From: Candidatus Obscuribacterales bacterium
GTDB lineage: Bacteria; Cyanobacteriota; Vampirovibrionia; Obscuribacterales; Obscuribacteraceae
NCBI GenBank assembly: GCA_019744775.1
Contig: JAIETZ010000011.1
Location: forward strand, 124,001 to 188,000
Length of the DNA: 64,000 nucleotides
Reading direction: 5' to 3'
In this document: in pieces, positions 24,433 through 33,351 of the stretch
How positions within the stretch are numbered: position 1 is the first letter of the stretch
Layout: each line of letters begins with the position of its first letter
Made by a program: the position numbers and the translations under genes
Notes under the pieces: generated by a model
The model's input: only the letters and a program-made list of their open reading frames with translations
Database searches by the model: none
Told to the model about the DNA's origin: nothing

Positions 24433-25637
24433 CAGCCGGAAATTGCTCCCTTTAAGAGATTGGCAATTACCTTTATTTCAAGCGGAATCTGTTCCACCTT
24501 TAGTCCGCCGTCGACAATAGATTTTGCAAAGCCGACCTTATCAAAATCACCAAGACCTCTGGCGCGCCATAAACGATTGAGGATGACCGTGCGTCTTTCT
24601 TGTCCATCAAGATCGCTCAATGTGATTGGAGCAGTGTCTTTATATGGCTGCAAATAACGATTTAGCAACTCGATAACAACTGCCTTTTCAAATACATCTT
24701 CAATTTCACCGGAAGATAAGACGTGCAAGCGATCACAGGGGCGCAGCATATCCATCACCAGCTGTGATTCTTCTGCTGCGTCATTATCTAGAATAACCAC
24801 AATCGGTATATCCACTAGGTCTCTTAAATCTAAATAGCGTCGAGCAGCTTGCTTGGCGCCCCCAACTGGAGCAACTAAGACTGCCGAACTATCCAAATCT
24901 ATTCCCAAATTGCGCGTCAAATAGGGAATTAAAAGCGCTTCTGTTTGTCCTTCAACTATCAATAGAAGCTGAGGCAAAAATGTCCCAGGCAATTTATTGC
25001 GCCAGGCTGCATATACTTCGCGAAAACAAGCTTGAGCTTCCACGATGGTCTTGGCGTTGAATTCGTGAAAACGATTTTCAAATTCCTCCAGACAAGCAAC
25101 GAAAAATGCCGCGCGTGTATCGCCAAGCCATGGTCCGTCGGAGTTGATTCTAGTAAAGTCCAATTGCATTTGGTCTAATGAATACAGCCAGTGCATCTGC
25201 GCTGACTCGACAGCAAGATCTTTCAACCAGGCATTATTCGATTCAATTTCTTTACCGTCTTCATTTCGCCACCACTGGCAGTACCAGGCTTCAAAACTGA
25301 CCGGACTGTAACGTTCAATATCTTCCAAGGCAAGCACTGCGTTTAAAAGTTTATTGGCCACAGTGGTATTTTCAGAATTGCCCCCAAAAGCCAGACGGAA
25401 AATGCTTTCTTGAACCGTTCGAGGCAATTCCTCAAAAATGCGCGAGTTAACAGCTGGATATTTAATTTGTTTAGCGGAAAGTTCGTATAAGCGAGCAACT
25501 CTGTCACCGGGCTCGTCAAAGCTGACAAAGCGCTGCAAGCAGGACCAATATTCTTCGGCAGAAGCGGATCTAACCTTGTAGGGCACCCCTAGGTGCCTTA
25601 TCTCGCCTTCGCCGGGTATTTTCTTTTCTAAAGCCAA
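24432..25637 (-). CDS. TOPRIM-domain protein (OLD-like nuclease domain without ATPase)
   Basis: A 401-residue protein whose residues 215-330 form a TOPRIM fold like that of OLD-family nucleases: LLLIVEGQTEALLIPYL with the catalytic Glu, VAPVGGAKQAA, VVILDNDAAEE with the paired Asp, and SSGEIEDVFEK. The ABC-type ATPase that precedes TOPRIM in true OLD proteins is absent; residues 1-200 are a helical domain I do not recognise. The start is a TTG at 25637 with no good ribosome site. Translation of the four-span membrane protein is coupled to it. Relatives cut or process nucleic acid, some in phage defence, but this gene has no defence neighbours, so role is open. Confidence 0.7.
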   Translation of the reverse strand: MALEKKIPGEGEIRHLGVPYKVRSASAEEYWSCLQRFVSFDEPGDRVARLYELSAKQIKYPAVNSRIFEELPRTVQESIFRLAFGGNSENTTVANKLLNAVLALEDIERYSPVSFEAWYCQWWRNEDGKEIESNNAWLKDLAVESAQMHWLYSLDQMQLDFTRINSDGPWLGDTRAAFFVACLEEFENRFHEFNAKTIVEAQACFREVYAAWRNKLPGTFLPQLLLIVEGQTEALLIPYLTRNLGIDLDSSAVLVAPVGGAKQAARRYLDLRDLVDIPIVVILDNDAAEESQLVMDMLRPCDRLHVLSSGEIEDVFEKAVVIELLNRYLQPYKDTAPITLSDLDGQERRTVILNRLWRARGLGDFDKVGFAKSIVDGGLKVEQIPLEIKVIANLLKGAISG

Positions 25638-25701
25638 AAATCCAAACCACTTAAAAGAATCAGTCTATTTATTATATGGCAAGGATTATATTGTAATACC
25701 T

Positions 25702-27084
25702 ATGGCCGACGCTAGTAACACCGCCGGAAATTCCGACGCCGTCATTTTAGAGGGCTCCCTTTGGGCTGCCATCTGGCATATGGCATGGCCTATCGTCTTA
25801 GATTTTGGAGCTATCGCTCTTGCCAGCCTCTTTGATGCCTGGATTGCCGGCCGTATAGGGGCAAACGCCCAGGCGGCAATTGGCGTCGGCGCTCAAATAA
25901 TGTACTTGCTCATTATTATGACTAATGCCCTGCCTGTAGGGACAAGCGCTCTTGTTAGTCGCTTTTGGGGAGCAGGCGACAAGAAAGAAGCCAAAGAAGC
26001 TGCCCGCCATTCAATGATTTTTGCCTTTTTCTTTGGCACGGTTACCGTCATTTTTGGCTTAGTCATATGTAGTCCATTGTTGAAATTCCTTGGTGCCACT
26101 CCGGAAACCGAAGAATTAGCCTGGCAGTTGCTTCGATTTGAACTAATATCGACCTTGCCCTTTAGCGTTATGTGGATAGCCAAATCCATATTTAGAGCTA
26201 AAGGTAATGCACGTCTGCCAATGGCCATTACCTTTTTCACTTGCGCAGTAACGGTAATAACCGAAATTGTTCTGTGTATATATCCATTTCAGTTCGGCAT
26301 GTCCGGAATTGGTATTGCCTGGCTAGTTGCTGCGGCAATAAGCATGGTAATCATTCTCTACCTATTGAAAGAATCAGAATTTGGTGAATGCCTTAACTTC
26401 CACTATCTGCATCCGAAGTACTGGTCATTGAAATGGTTCAAACGCCTAATGAACATTGGTATTCCATCAAGCATTCAAGATATGGTCTGGGTCATTTGCA
26501 ATTTCGCCATTCTCATTATTCTTGCGCGCACACACGACCCCACTGCCGGTCAAGCGGCCTGGGCTGTTGGCTTGCGTGTCGAAGAGTTGCTCGCTTCGTT
26601 TCCTTTATACGCAATGGCCCGCGCAGCAGGAACAATCATTGGACAAAATCTTGGTGCCAATAGACCAGACAGAGCCAGCCGTGCCGGTTGGCAAATTGCC
26701 GCAGCCTCTGCTTGCTGGTGTCTAGTTATGGCAATATGCATGTTCCTGTTCGGCAAACAAATAGCCAGCTTCATGAGTCACAGCGATGATGTGATTCTCG
26801 ATTCTGTTCGCTATTTGCAAATCATTGGTCTTTCGATGCCGTTTCAAGCATTCGCCATTACTCTCTTTGGCGCAATGCAAGGCGCAGGCTACACTCGTTG
26901 GCCCATGGTGGCTGAAGTAATTTGCTTGTTGTTCATTAGACTGCCGCTTTGCTGGTATCTCTCCATTGAATTGCATCTTGGTTCAGTTGGCACTTGGGCA
27001 GGCATGGCACTATCTGTCGTGCTCGTAGGCATTTTGGCCAGCTGGCAATTCAAATCCGGCGCTTGGAAATCCCAAACTGTTTAA
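25702..27084 (+). CDS. MATE family multidrug/metabolite efflux transporter
   Basis: A 460-residue inner membrane antiporter with twelve predicted spans in two bundles. The N-terminal part WHMAWPIVLDFGAIALASLF and DAWIAGRIGANAQAAIGVG, followed by TNALPVGTSALVSRFWGAGD, matches the MATE (NorM/DinF-like) pattern; the second half repeats the layout (MARAAGTIIGQNLGANRPD). The family exports cationic compounds in exchange for H+ or Na+. The N-terminal DASNTAGNSDAV tail is polar. Substrate cannot be predicted. It diverges from the TOPRIM gene with a 64-base gap and has no neighbour in a shared operon. Confidence 0.92.
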   Translation: MADASNTAGNSDAVILEGSLWAAIWHMAWPIVLDFGAIALASLFDAWIAGRIGANAQAAIGVGAQIMYLLIIMTNALPVGTSALVSRFWGAGDKKEAKEAARHSMIFAFFFGTVTVIFGLVICSPLLKFLGATPETEELAWQLLRFELISTLPFSVMWIAKSIFRAKGNARLPMAITFFTCAVTVITEIVLCIYPFQFGMSGIGIAWLVAAAISMVIILYLLKESEFGECLNFHYLHPKYWSLKWFKRLMNIGIPSSIQDMVWVICNFAILIILARTHDPTAGQAAWAVGLRVEELLASFPLYAMARAAGTIIGQNLGANRPDRASRAGWQIAAASACWCLVMAICMFLFGKQIASFMSHSDDVILDSVRYLQIIGLSMPFQAFAITLFGAMQGAGYTRWPMVAEVICLLFIRLPLCWYLSIELHLGSVGTWAGMALSVVLVGILASWQFKSGAWKSQTV

Positions 27085-27177
27085 GTCTCACAATCAAGGG
27101 CAACATTTAACCTCTTGACTGTGAACTTTTTGCCTGCTTTTCCGTATATAGAGTATCAACACTGAGGGGTAAGCGTC

Positions 27178-27669
27178 ATGGCAAGTAGTTTCTCTTTGGC
27201 ATCTCGGCTTCAATATGCGGTACCGCAAATAAAATTGTGCATGGTGCACGAGAATTTTGATCAGGCCAATTTATATAGACTTAGAAAAATAAGTGATGTC
27301 GATCTTTATTTAGCACCACTGCGACATGCAACCGAAGAACACTTTGTCAGCCTACATTTAAATGCACGACAAGATATTATTGGATTGCATGAAGTCTCAC
27401 ATGGCTCACTGGTATCATCCGTAGTGCACCCACGGGAGGTGTTTAAGGCAGCTATTGCAGCAAACAGTTTTTCCATAATTGTCTGCCACAATCATCCTTC
27501 AGGAGCACGCGTTGAACCGTCGGATGAGGATATTGAAATTACTTATCGACTTTTAAAGGCCGGTAAGACTTTGTGCGTGCCTGTCATAGACCACGTAATC
27601 TTAAGTCCTAATCAACCTTTGTACAGTATTAGGGAAAACATGCCGGAGATCTGGGATTTCGGAGCCTAA
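27178..27669 (+). CDS. RadC-type JAMM domain protein, short form
   Basis: A 163-residue protein covering the MPN/JAMM domain of RadC: HPREVFKAAIAANSFSIIVC, the metal motif HNHPSG with H104 and H106, PSDEDIE with D116, and PVIDHVILS. Chromosomal RadC proteins (about 225 residues) carry an N-terminal helix-hairpin-helix part, which is missing here; about 45 residues of unrelated sequence replace it. AGGGG lies nine bases before the ATG. Despite the name the family has no proven repair role; short forms are common on mobile DNA, but no mobile genes lie near. Metal ligands are intact. Confidence 0.85.
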   Translation: MASSFSLASRLQYAVPQIKLCMVHENFDQANLYRLRKISDVDLYLAPLRHATEEHFVSLHLNARQDIIGLHEVSHGSLVSSVVHPREVFKAAIAANSFSIIVCHNHPSGARVEPSDEDIEITYRLLKAGKTLCVPVIDHVILSPNQPLYSIRENMPEIWDFGA

Positions 27670-27729
27670 TATGCTATTTTTGGTCAATCATATAGAAACC
27701 AAATGTGATCCGCTTAAGGTTGCTCAATT

Positions 27730-28959
27730 ATGCAGGGATACCAGCGACGCAATTCCACCTCCGTGAAGGTGGGCGACAAATTTATTGGCTCCAGCCATCC
27801 AGTGCTGGTGCAGTCAATGACCAACACGGCTACAGAAGATGCGGCAGGCACAGCCAAACAAATATTTGAATTGGCAGAAGCCGGTTCAGAAATTGTGCGC
27901 CTCACGGTGAATACACGGGAAGCTGCACAAGCTGTTCCTAAAATTATCTCCGAACTGGAAAAGCTGGGAGCCAATATTCCTCTTGTCGGTGATTTCCACT
28001 ACAACGGGCATTTGCTTTTAAACGAATACAAGGACTGCGCCAAGCTCCTTGCTAAATACCGCATTAATCCAGGCAATGTGGGACGCGGCGACAAGCATGA
28101 CGACAATTTCAAGTCGATGATTGATGTAGCGCTTAAGTTTGACAAACCTGTAAGAATAGGGGTCAACTGGGGCTCGCTTGATCAAGACCTGCTGGCGCGC
28201 ATGATGGATGAAAACGCCAAATCGAAGCGCCCCAAAGATGCTCACGAAGTGCTAATTGAAGCTATAGTTGCCTCAGCCATTGAATCAGCACAAGCGGCAG
28301 AATCATATGGCATGCGCCACGATCAAATTATTCTGTCGGCAAAAGTATCAGAAGTTCCTGATCTCATTGAAGTCTACAGAAGACTGGCAAGCAGTTGCGA
28401 CTATGCTCTACACCTTGGCTTAACAGAAGCAGGCATGGGCGCAAAGGGAATAGTTGCCTCAACTGCTGCTCTGTCTGTATTGCTTCTCGACGGCATAGGC
28501 GACACAATTCGTGTGAGTTTGACTCCTGAGCCAGGTGCCAGCCGCACACAGGAAGTCTTAGTCTGCCAACAAATCCTGCAATCTATTGGTTTGAGATCTT
28601 TCACACCGCAAGTAACGGCATGTCCAGGTTGTGGGCGCACAACAAGTTCCGTATTCCAAGAATTAGCCAAGCAAATTCAAGAACATTTACAGAGAGAAAG
28701 ACCAATTTGGCAAAAGGAATTCCCTGGCTCAGAAGTATTGAAAGTCGCCGTTATGGGCTGCATCGTAAATGGTCCTGGTGAATCACGCCATGCAGACATT
28801 GGCATATCACTACCAGGCACCGGTGAGGAACCTCGCGCACCGGTCTATATAGACGGTGAACATGTCACAACCCTAGCTGGTCCAACTTTAGCAGCCGACT
28901 TCATTGCTATGGTTAACGATTACGTCAAGAAAAAGTACGGACAAGTAGCTTGCCGTTAA
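27730..28959 (+). CDS. ispG: 4-hydroxy-3-methylbut-2-enyl diphosphate synthase
   Basis: Converts MEcPP to HMBPP in the non-mevalonate isoprenoid pathway using a [4Fe-4S] cluster. The N-terminal barrel shows [20 protein letters not shown] and [14 protein letters not shown], then [15 protein letters not shown]; the C-terminal cluster domain has [16 protein letters not shown] and [20 protein letters not shown], giving the three Cys ligands. The 409-residue length fits the bacterial form without the plant insertion. No ribosome site stands out upstream of the ATG. A palindromic terminator follows the stop. Confidence 0.97.
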   Translation: MQGYQRRNSTSVKVGDKFIGSSHPVLVQSMTNTATEDAAGTAKQIFELAEAGSEIVRLTVNTREAAQAVPKIISELEKLGANIPLVGDFHYNGHLLLNEYKDCAKLLAKYRINPGNVGRGDKHDDNFKSMIDVALKFDKPVRIGVNWGSLDQDLLARMMDENAKSKRPKDAHEVLIEAIVASAIESAQAAESYGMRHDQIILSAKVSEVPDLIEVYRRLASSCDYALHLGLTEAGMGAKGIVASTAALSVLLLDGIGDTIRVSLTPEPGASRTQEVLVCQQILQSIGLRSFTPQVTACPGCGRTTSSVFQELAKQIQEHLQRERPIWQKEFPGSEVLKVAVMGCIVNGPGESRHADIGISLPGTGEEPRAPVYIDGEHVTTLAGPTLAADFIAMVNDYVKKKYGQVACR

Positions 28960-28983
28960 AGCACTTTCGTCATTGTTTTTGTA

Positions 28984-29007
28984 GGGGCGCATTGCATGCG
29001 CCCTTTT
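28984..29007 (+). terminator. Intrinsic terminator after ispG (GGGCGCAT palindrome)
   Basis: GGGCGCAT (28985-28992) and ATGCGCCC (28996-29003) form an 8-bp stem with a 3-base loop and are followed by TTTT. It lies between the convergent stops of ispG and etfA and repeats the element seen after fabF. Confidence 0.8.
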
Positions 29008-29023
29008 GGAACAACGAACTTGT

Positions 29024-30007
29024 TTAATTCTTCCCGTTCATGTGCTTCAGTTCTTCAGTAACCTTCGGCACAATCTCAAGAACATCACCAACGATGCCGT
29101 AGGTAGCATGTTTGAAGATAGGCGCTTCCGGATCTTTGTTGATAGCAACAATGACTTTAGAAGACGACATGCCGGCTAAGTGTTGGATGGCTCCGGAAAT
29201 TCCACAAGCAATGTACAACTGCGGGCTTACTGTCTTGCCTGTTTGTCCAACTTGATGCTGGTGGTCAATCCAACCGGCATCGACTACGGCGCGTGAAGCG
29301 CCAAGTGCAGCACCCAGTACATCACAAAGATTTTGCAGCACAGGCCAATTTTCCGGTCCTTTGATACCACGACCGCCGGCAACGATAATTGGAGCTTCGG
29401 AAACTTCAATTGTTTGCCCCTTGGCGGCGTGAACTTCACCAACCTTGGCACGAATGTTGCCTGCGGCAACTGCCAGGTCTTCTACTTGTGCTTGATGCCC
29501 TGCATCAGCTGCAGCCAATGCGAATCTGTTTGGACGCAATGTCAAAAACACTAATGGAGAAGCAAATTCGTAAACACCATATGCTTTGCCGGAATACATA
29601 GGTTTAACGGCCGTCAATGACGATCCTTCGCTCTTGATCTCGGTAACATCCGTAGCAATTGGCGCATCTAGTCTTGCAGCCACGCGTGGGATGAGATCTT
29701 TAGCCATTGAGGTTTGAGCGCTGAATACAAATGCCGGATCAGCTTTTTTAACTGCTTCGGTAACAGCTTGCGCATAACCTTCTGTCGAGTAGTTAGCAAA
29801 ATCGCCACTATCGACGACAAATATTTTTGCCGGCTTGTACTTGCTAATTTCTGCAGTCAGTCCTTTTACATTTTGACCAACTACAACTGCACTAACAGAA
29901 CCACCAACGTTGCCTATCAAGCGAGCTGCTTCGGACAATGCTTCTAAGCTGGACTTTCTTACTTGTCCGTTGCGTTGTTCGATGAAAACTAAAATTCCCT
30001 GTGCCAT
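29024..30007 (-). CDS. etfA: Electron transfer flavoprotein, alpha subunit
   Basis: Binds FAD and, with EtfB, carries electrons from acyl-CoA dehydrogenases to the membrane quinone pool. The N-terminal domain begins [20 protein letters not shown]; the C-terminal FAD domain has [60 protein letters not shown] and [20 protein letters not shown], all classic. Length 327 is typical. GAGGT eight bases before the ATG is the ribosome site. A 116-base GCGA-rich repeat separates it from etfB upstream, an unusually large gap for this gene pair. Confidence 0.97.
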   Translation of the reverse strand: MAQGILVFIEQRNGQVRKSSLEALSEAARLIGNVGGSVSAVVVGQNVKGLTAEISKYKPAKIFVVDSGDFANYSTEGYAQAVTEAVKKADPAFVFSAQTSMAKDLIPRVAARLDAPIATDVTEIKSEGSSLTAVKPMYSGKAYGVYEFASPLVFLTLRPNRFALAAADAGHQAQVEDLAVAAGNIRAKVGEVHAAKGQTIEVSEAPIIVAGGRGIKGPENWPVLQNLCDVLGAALGASRAVVDAGWIDHQHQVGQTGKTVSPQLYIACGISGAIQHLAGMSSSKVIVAINKDPEAPIFKHATYGIVGDVLEIVPKVTEELKHMNGKN

Positions 30008-30123
30008 TTTTGTATACCTCTTTGTGCGCTCCGGTTTCGCTATCGCTTCACCTTCGCTTGCTGTCCAGCAGCCGCCGTGCGCTCCGCTGGCGGACGGCTC
30101 CTCGCCGCCCTTGCGTCGCTTCC
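30008..30123 (-). repeat. GCGA-rich leader repeat, copy 3 (between etfB and etfA)
   Basis: On the minus strand the element starts with GAAGCGACGCAAGGGCGG, carries the core GGACAGCAAGCGAAGG, and ends GCGAAACCGGAGCGCAC about 18 bases before the etfA ATG. It is GC-richer than its flanks and fills the whole gap inside the etfBA operon. A GCGGCGAGGAGCCGTCCGCC segment could fold as a hairpin (GGCGG/CCGCC). Confidence 0.75.
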
Positions 30124-30906
30124 TCAGATTACGTGGGCTTCTTCTCTGAGAAGCTTCACCAGGGTCTTAGCCTGAGTATCTACATCACCATCGATCAATT
30201 TGCCTTGCGGTCTTTCCGGCGGCATAACCATTTGCTTGAGACGCATTTTGCGCTTGTCTGCTGAAAAGTTGCCGGCCACGCCTAAAGCATTGGCGTCCTT
30301 AACGGCTATTTCTTTGCGTCGTGCTGCCATCACACCCTTGATTGAAGGATAGCGTGGTTCGTTCAAGCCCTTCTGGGCACTGAACAAAGCAGGCAAATTG
30401 CCTTCGACTATTTCATGTGCGCCTTCGATTTCGCGCTCAGCTTTGAATTTGTTGTCTGTCACTTCCAATTTCACTGTCATCGCAACTTGCGGCATATCCA
30501 AAAATTCAGCGAGCATGGAAGGAACAGCGCTGTTGTCTCCGCCTACTCCTTGCTGTCCGCAGAATACTACGTCGTAACCACCCTCTTTGATTACATTAGC
30601 TAGAATTTTCGCCGTGCTCAGAGGATCAAGATTTTCCAACTCTGCATCTTTGACATGAATTGCCGAATCGATACCGCGAGCCAATGAATCACGTAAAACT
30701 TCGGTTGCTTCATTTCCACCGATTGCAATGGCAACGGTTTCTCCACCGAATTTTTCTTTCAGCTTCAAAGCTTCTTCAATGGCAAACTCATCATATGGGT
30801 TGGTAATAAAACGAACATCAGCTGTATCAATATTCTTGCTGTCACCAGCAACTTTGATTTTGGCTTCAGTATCCGGAACTGACTTTATACAGACGGCAAT
30901 TTTCAA
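30124..30906 (-). CDS. etfB: Electron transfer flavoprotein, beta subunit
   Basis: Partner of EtfA; its AMP-binding domain completes the ETF dimer. It begins KIAVCIKSVPDTEAKIKV and contains NPYDEFAIEEALKLKEKFGG, GIDSAIHV, VVFCGQQGVGGDNSAVP and ALFSAQKGLNEPRYPS, standard for the family. The start is set at a TTG at 30906, because AAGGGGG lies six bases upstream and because KIAVCIK is the normal N-terminus; the ORF extends nine codons further up. The C-terminus carries a Lys/Arg-rich recognition segment. The operon probably serves the acyl-CoA dehydrogenase coded nearby. Confidence 0.96.
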   Translation of the reverse strand: MKIAVCIKSVPDTEAKIKVAGDSKNIDTADVRFITNPYDEFAIEEALKLKEKFGGETVAIAIGGNEATEVLRDSLARGIDSAIHVKDAELENLDPLSTAKILANVIKEGGYDVVFCGQQGVGGDNSAVPSMLAEFLDMPQVAMTVKLEVTDNKFKAEREIEGAHEIVEGNLPALFSAQKGLNEPRYPSIKGVMAARRKEIAVKDANALGVAGNFSADKRKMRLKQMVMPPERPQGKLIDGDVDTQAKTLVKLLREEAHVI

Positions 30907-30945
30907 GGTTTCCCCCTTCAGCTCGCCTAACACGCGTGGCGACTA

Positions 30946-30963
30946 GACCTTGAATTATAGGTC
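30946..30963 (-). promoter_or_regulatory. Palindrome over a TATAAT box upstream of etfB
   Basis: GACCT (30946-30950) and AGGTC (30959-30963) are inverted arms around a perfect TATAAT on the minus strand (30959 down to 30954), 47 bases before the etfB start. No -35 box is visible at 17 bases. The layout, a dyad covering the -10 box, is what a repressor or an activator-dependent promoter would show. Confidence 0.45.
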
Positions 30964-31023
30964 AAGATCAAGACACGGCCCGGTTTTTACAAGTTTCCTT
31001 AACTGACTTCGGCTTAAATGAAA

Positions 31024-31719
31024 TTAGGGATTTTCCGGCTTCTTAAGCTCTGGTTTGTCGTAGCACTTTTCCGCCTCACACCAGGCTATGTGTTCGACGA
31101 GTTCATCAGGGTCGTCATATACGGCAAATAAGTCCATGTCTGCCGGAGAAATAAACCCTTGCGGCAGCATTGTATTTTGCATCCAGTCAATAAACGGCTG
31201 CCAATATTTTGAGCCAACAAGATATACTGGGAATCGCTTGATCTTCTTAGTCTGAATTAAGGTGAGCGCTTCTGTTAATTCATCCAGCGTGCCAAAACCA
31301 CCTGGCAACATCACGAAAGCCATAGCGTATTTAACAAACATCACCTTGCGAATAAAGAAGTAACGAAAATCCAGTTCGATAGTTTGAAATGGATTCGGCT
31401 TTTCTTCGTTGGGCAGACGGATATTCAGTCCAATGGATACTCCGCCTGCTGCTTTGGCACCTTTATTGCCCGCTTCCATCACACCAGGTCCGCCGCCTGT
31501 GATTACAGCAAAGCCTCTTTGCGCTAATTTAAAAGCAATTTGCTCGGCTAACTTACATTCGTTGCTATCTTGGGCTATGCGTGCCGAACCGAATAGCGAG
31601 ACAGCAGGTCCAACTTTAGACATTGAGTCAAAGCCTTCCACCAACTCGGACATGACACGAAAAATCTGCCACGTGTCTTTTGACGTTATTTCGTCAACTA
31701 CAAATCTACTGTCGTTCAT
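31024..31719 (-). CDS. LOG family protein (nucleoside 5'-monophosphate phosphoribohydrolase-like)
   Basis: A 231-residue Rossmann-fold protein of the LOG/TIGR00730 group, which splits the ribose-base bond of AMP-type nucleotides and can make cytokinins. The key motif is LPGGFGTLDELTEAL; before it lie VSLFGSAR and VITGGGPGVMEAGNKGAKAA, and IRKVMFVKYAMAFVML. An N-terminal 40-residue extension covers a helical region common in this subgroup. It starts three bases after the stop of holA and so is in one operon with it. Physiological substrate in bacteria is unsettled. Confidence 0.9.
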   Translation of the reverse strand: MNDSRFVVDEITSKDTWQIFRVMSELVEGFDSMSKVGPAVSLFGSARIAQDSNECKLAEQIAFKLAQRGFAVITGGGPGVMEAGNKGAKAAGGVSIGLNIRLPNEEKPNPFQTIELDFRYFFIRKVMFVKYAMAFVMLPGGFGTLDELTEALTLIQTKKIKRFPVYLVGSKYWQPFIDWMQNTMLPQGFISPADMDLFAVYDDPDELVEHIAWCEAEKCYDKPELKKPENP

Positions 31720-31722
31720 TTA

Positions 31723-32766
31723 TTACCCAGCTATGAAGGATACCAATGCGTGTTTGTCGGACATCTGACCTGTTTTAACAAGGTTTTCCAACTCGCACAA
31801 ACGCATGCGTTTTTCCACCAACCAATTCAAAGACAAATTGCGAATACGTTTTAAATCCGTCTCCACCAACCAGTCACGTGAATTGATTTCATAGGCAACC
31901 TTGCGAGCCATTTCAGTTATAGATATTTCTCGGCGACTCACACCGGCGCCGCCCGGCATATCGGACAACAACTTATCCGCGCAAGCTTTGGTATCAAGCC
32001 AGCGAGATAATGTAGTATGCAGGAAAGCAATTATGGGAATACCGCTTTGCCTACTGAGCAATTCATCAAGACTGGCCAAAGCCTCTTGCTTGTTGCCGGC
32101 AGCCCAGGCATCAGCAAGCGTGAATACATGTGAATGGTAAGAGCTGAGCTTGCGCACAACTTCCAAAGTAATATGCTTTTCCGGCAGAAGGTAAGTGGCG
32201 GCCTTTTCGATTTCCATGGCGATAGCGCGCAAGTTAGCTTCTGTGCTGTCCACTAAATAGTAAATAGCCTCATCGTCCATGGTTGCGCCATGAAGCTTAG
32301 CTTCCTTGCGGCACCAGGTTTCAATATTGCCTTTGCGCGAACCTGGATAATACTTCTGTCGGACAAACTCTTCAATTTTTGCGTGCACGCTTATCGTCTT
32401 TGACGTCTTGAGATTCTTATCAAAGTTATGCGGGCAAGCAAAAACAACATAGGTGTTTTCAGCAACCGCGGCTAAAGCACTATTGAAATCGTCAAGATCA
32501 CGCTTGCCTGCTTTGCTGTCATTTTCACTGTCGTCTTTTGCTGATTTCTTTTTGGTGAATAATTCACAGCGATCAAAAAGGATCATCTTGTTGCCCGATC
32601 CAAAAGGCAGGCTGGCCAAATTGTCGTTGATTGTCTGCAAATCAGGATTTGTCATCCGCACATAGTTGAATGCTTCCCACTGCGGATCGACAAGCTCAGC
32701 TTTTAGCTCGGCAACACGCCGACCCAACAAAAAATCTTCTTCTCCTGCCAGCACGATAACGGGCAT
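31723..32766 (-). CDS. holA: DNA polymerase III, delta subunit
   Basis: Clamp-loader subunit that opens the sliding clamp during replication. It starts MPVIVLAGEEDFLLGRRVAE, the usual strand and helix, then LASLPFGSGNKMILFD; the middle LVDSTEANLRAIAMEIEKAA and the C-terminal collar domain (SSYHSHVFTLADAWAAGNKQ, and IPIIAFLHTTLSRWL) are typical. Length 347 fits. A Lys/Asp-rich insertion (KKKSAKDDSENDSKAG) near residue 75 is unusual. GAGG six bases before the ATG is the ribosome site. The LOG gene follows in the same operon. Confidence 0.93.
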   Translation of the reverse strand: MPVIVLAGEEDFLLGRRVAELKAELVDPQWEAFNYVRMTNPDLQTINDNLASLPFGSGNKMILFDRCELFTKKKSAKDDSENDSKAGKRDLDDFNSALAAVAENTYVVFACPHNFDKNLKTSKTISVHAKIEEFVRQKYYPGSRKGNIETWCRKEAKLHGATMDDEAIYYLVDSTEANLRAIAMEIEKAATYLLPEKHITLEVVRKLSSYHSHVFTLADAWAAGNKQEALASLDELLSRQSGIPIIAFLHTTLSRWLDTKACADKLLSDMPGGAGVSRREISITEMARKVAYEINSRDWLVETDLKRIRNLSLNWLVEKRMRLCELENLVKTGQMSDKHALVSFIAG

Positions 32767-32856
32767 TTACGCCTCACAAAAACGACAATGACAAAAGTAA
32801 CCGCTTTGCAAGATGTTTACATGGCAGCCACTTAAATATTGGAAACTGCGAAACAA

Positions 32857-33105
32857 TTACTTGGCGTGCGCTTTTGTATCTTCGGTACGCTGAACTGCGT
32901 GACGATGCTGGCTCTTCATCCTGGCATCCACACCCTCAACCATTACGCGCAACTCTGTAACCTTGTCGTAAACATCAATGGTTACTCGGGAAATGGTCAC
33001 CATTGCGTACAAGAGAATGGCTAATGTGACGACGATAAGCCCAACGCATGTCCATTTCAGCGTTTGTACTTCTTTGAGTAACTTCTGTTCTGAACCCGTT
33101 GTCAT
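32857..33105 (-). CDS. Small single-span membrane protein
   Basis: An 82-residue protein with one membrane span at about residues 18-42 (WTCVGLIVVTLAILLYAMVT) and a charged C-terminal helix (VDARMKSQHRHAVQRTEDTK). An upstream A/G-rich AAAGG is 15 bases from the ATG, so the ribosome site is weak. It lies upstream of holA in the same direction with a 90-base gap. Composition and span look real, but no family was recognised. Confidence 0.55.
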   Translation of the reverse strand: MTTGSEQKLLKEVQTLKWTCVGLIVVTLAILLYAMVTISRVTIDVYDKVTELRVMVEGVDARMKSQHRHAVQRTEDTKAHAK

Positions 33106-33214
33106 GCGCCGACCAACCTTTCCCTTAGCTAAAAGACATCAAGTTTTTCATGATTTATCCTAAACTCTTGAAAGCCCCGCGTCTACGATTTGGTCTATGA
33201 TAAATCCTAACAAG

Positions 33215-33318
33215 CAATAGCGAAACGAAGGATTGCGACCTGAGCAATCCGAAGTTGAGCGTGGATGAGCTGGATGGCAAGCGAAAGCAAAGGCGAAGCC
33301 GTCGCTGGAGCGCAATCT
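33215..33318 (+). repeat. GCGA-rich leader repeat, copy 4 (upstream of gpmI)
   Basis: Runs from CAATAGCGAAACGAAGG through the core CTGGATGGCAAGCGAAAG to GTCGCTGGAGCGCAATCT. The end box GGAG (33307-33310) lies eight bases before an ATG at 33319, in frame with gpmI. Upstream is a separate inverted repeat, GATTTATC (33152-33159) and GATAAATC (33199-33206), in the divergent promoter region. Confidence 0.7.
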
Positions 33319-33351
33319 ATGAGGACGGAGAATAATTTTGGATATGAGACT

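Noticed and set aside
27115-27150. TTGACT ... TATATA as promoter of the RadC-type gene
   Set aside because: The spacing is 24 bases, too long for sigma-70.
27178-27669. Integrated plasmid or prophage marked by the short RadC-type gene
   Set aside because: No integrase, portal, replication gene or direct-repeat attachment site was seen on either side.
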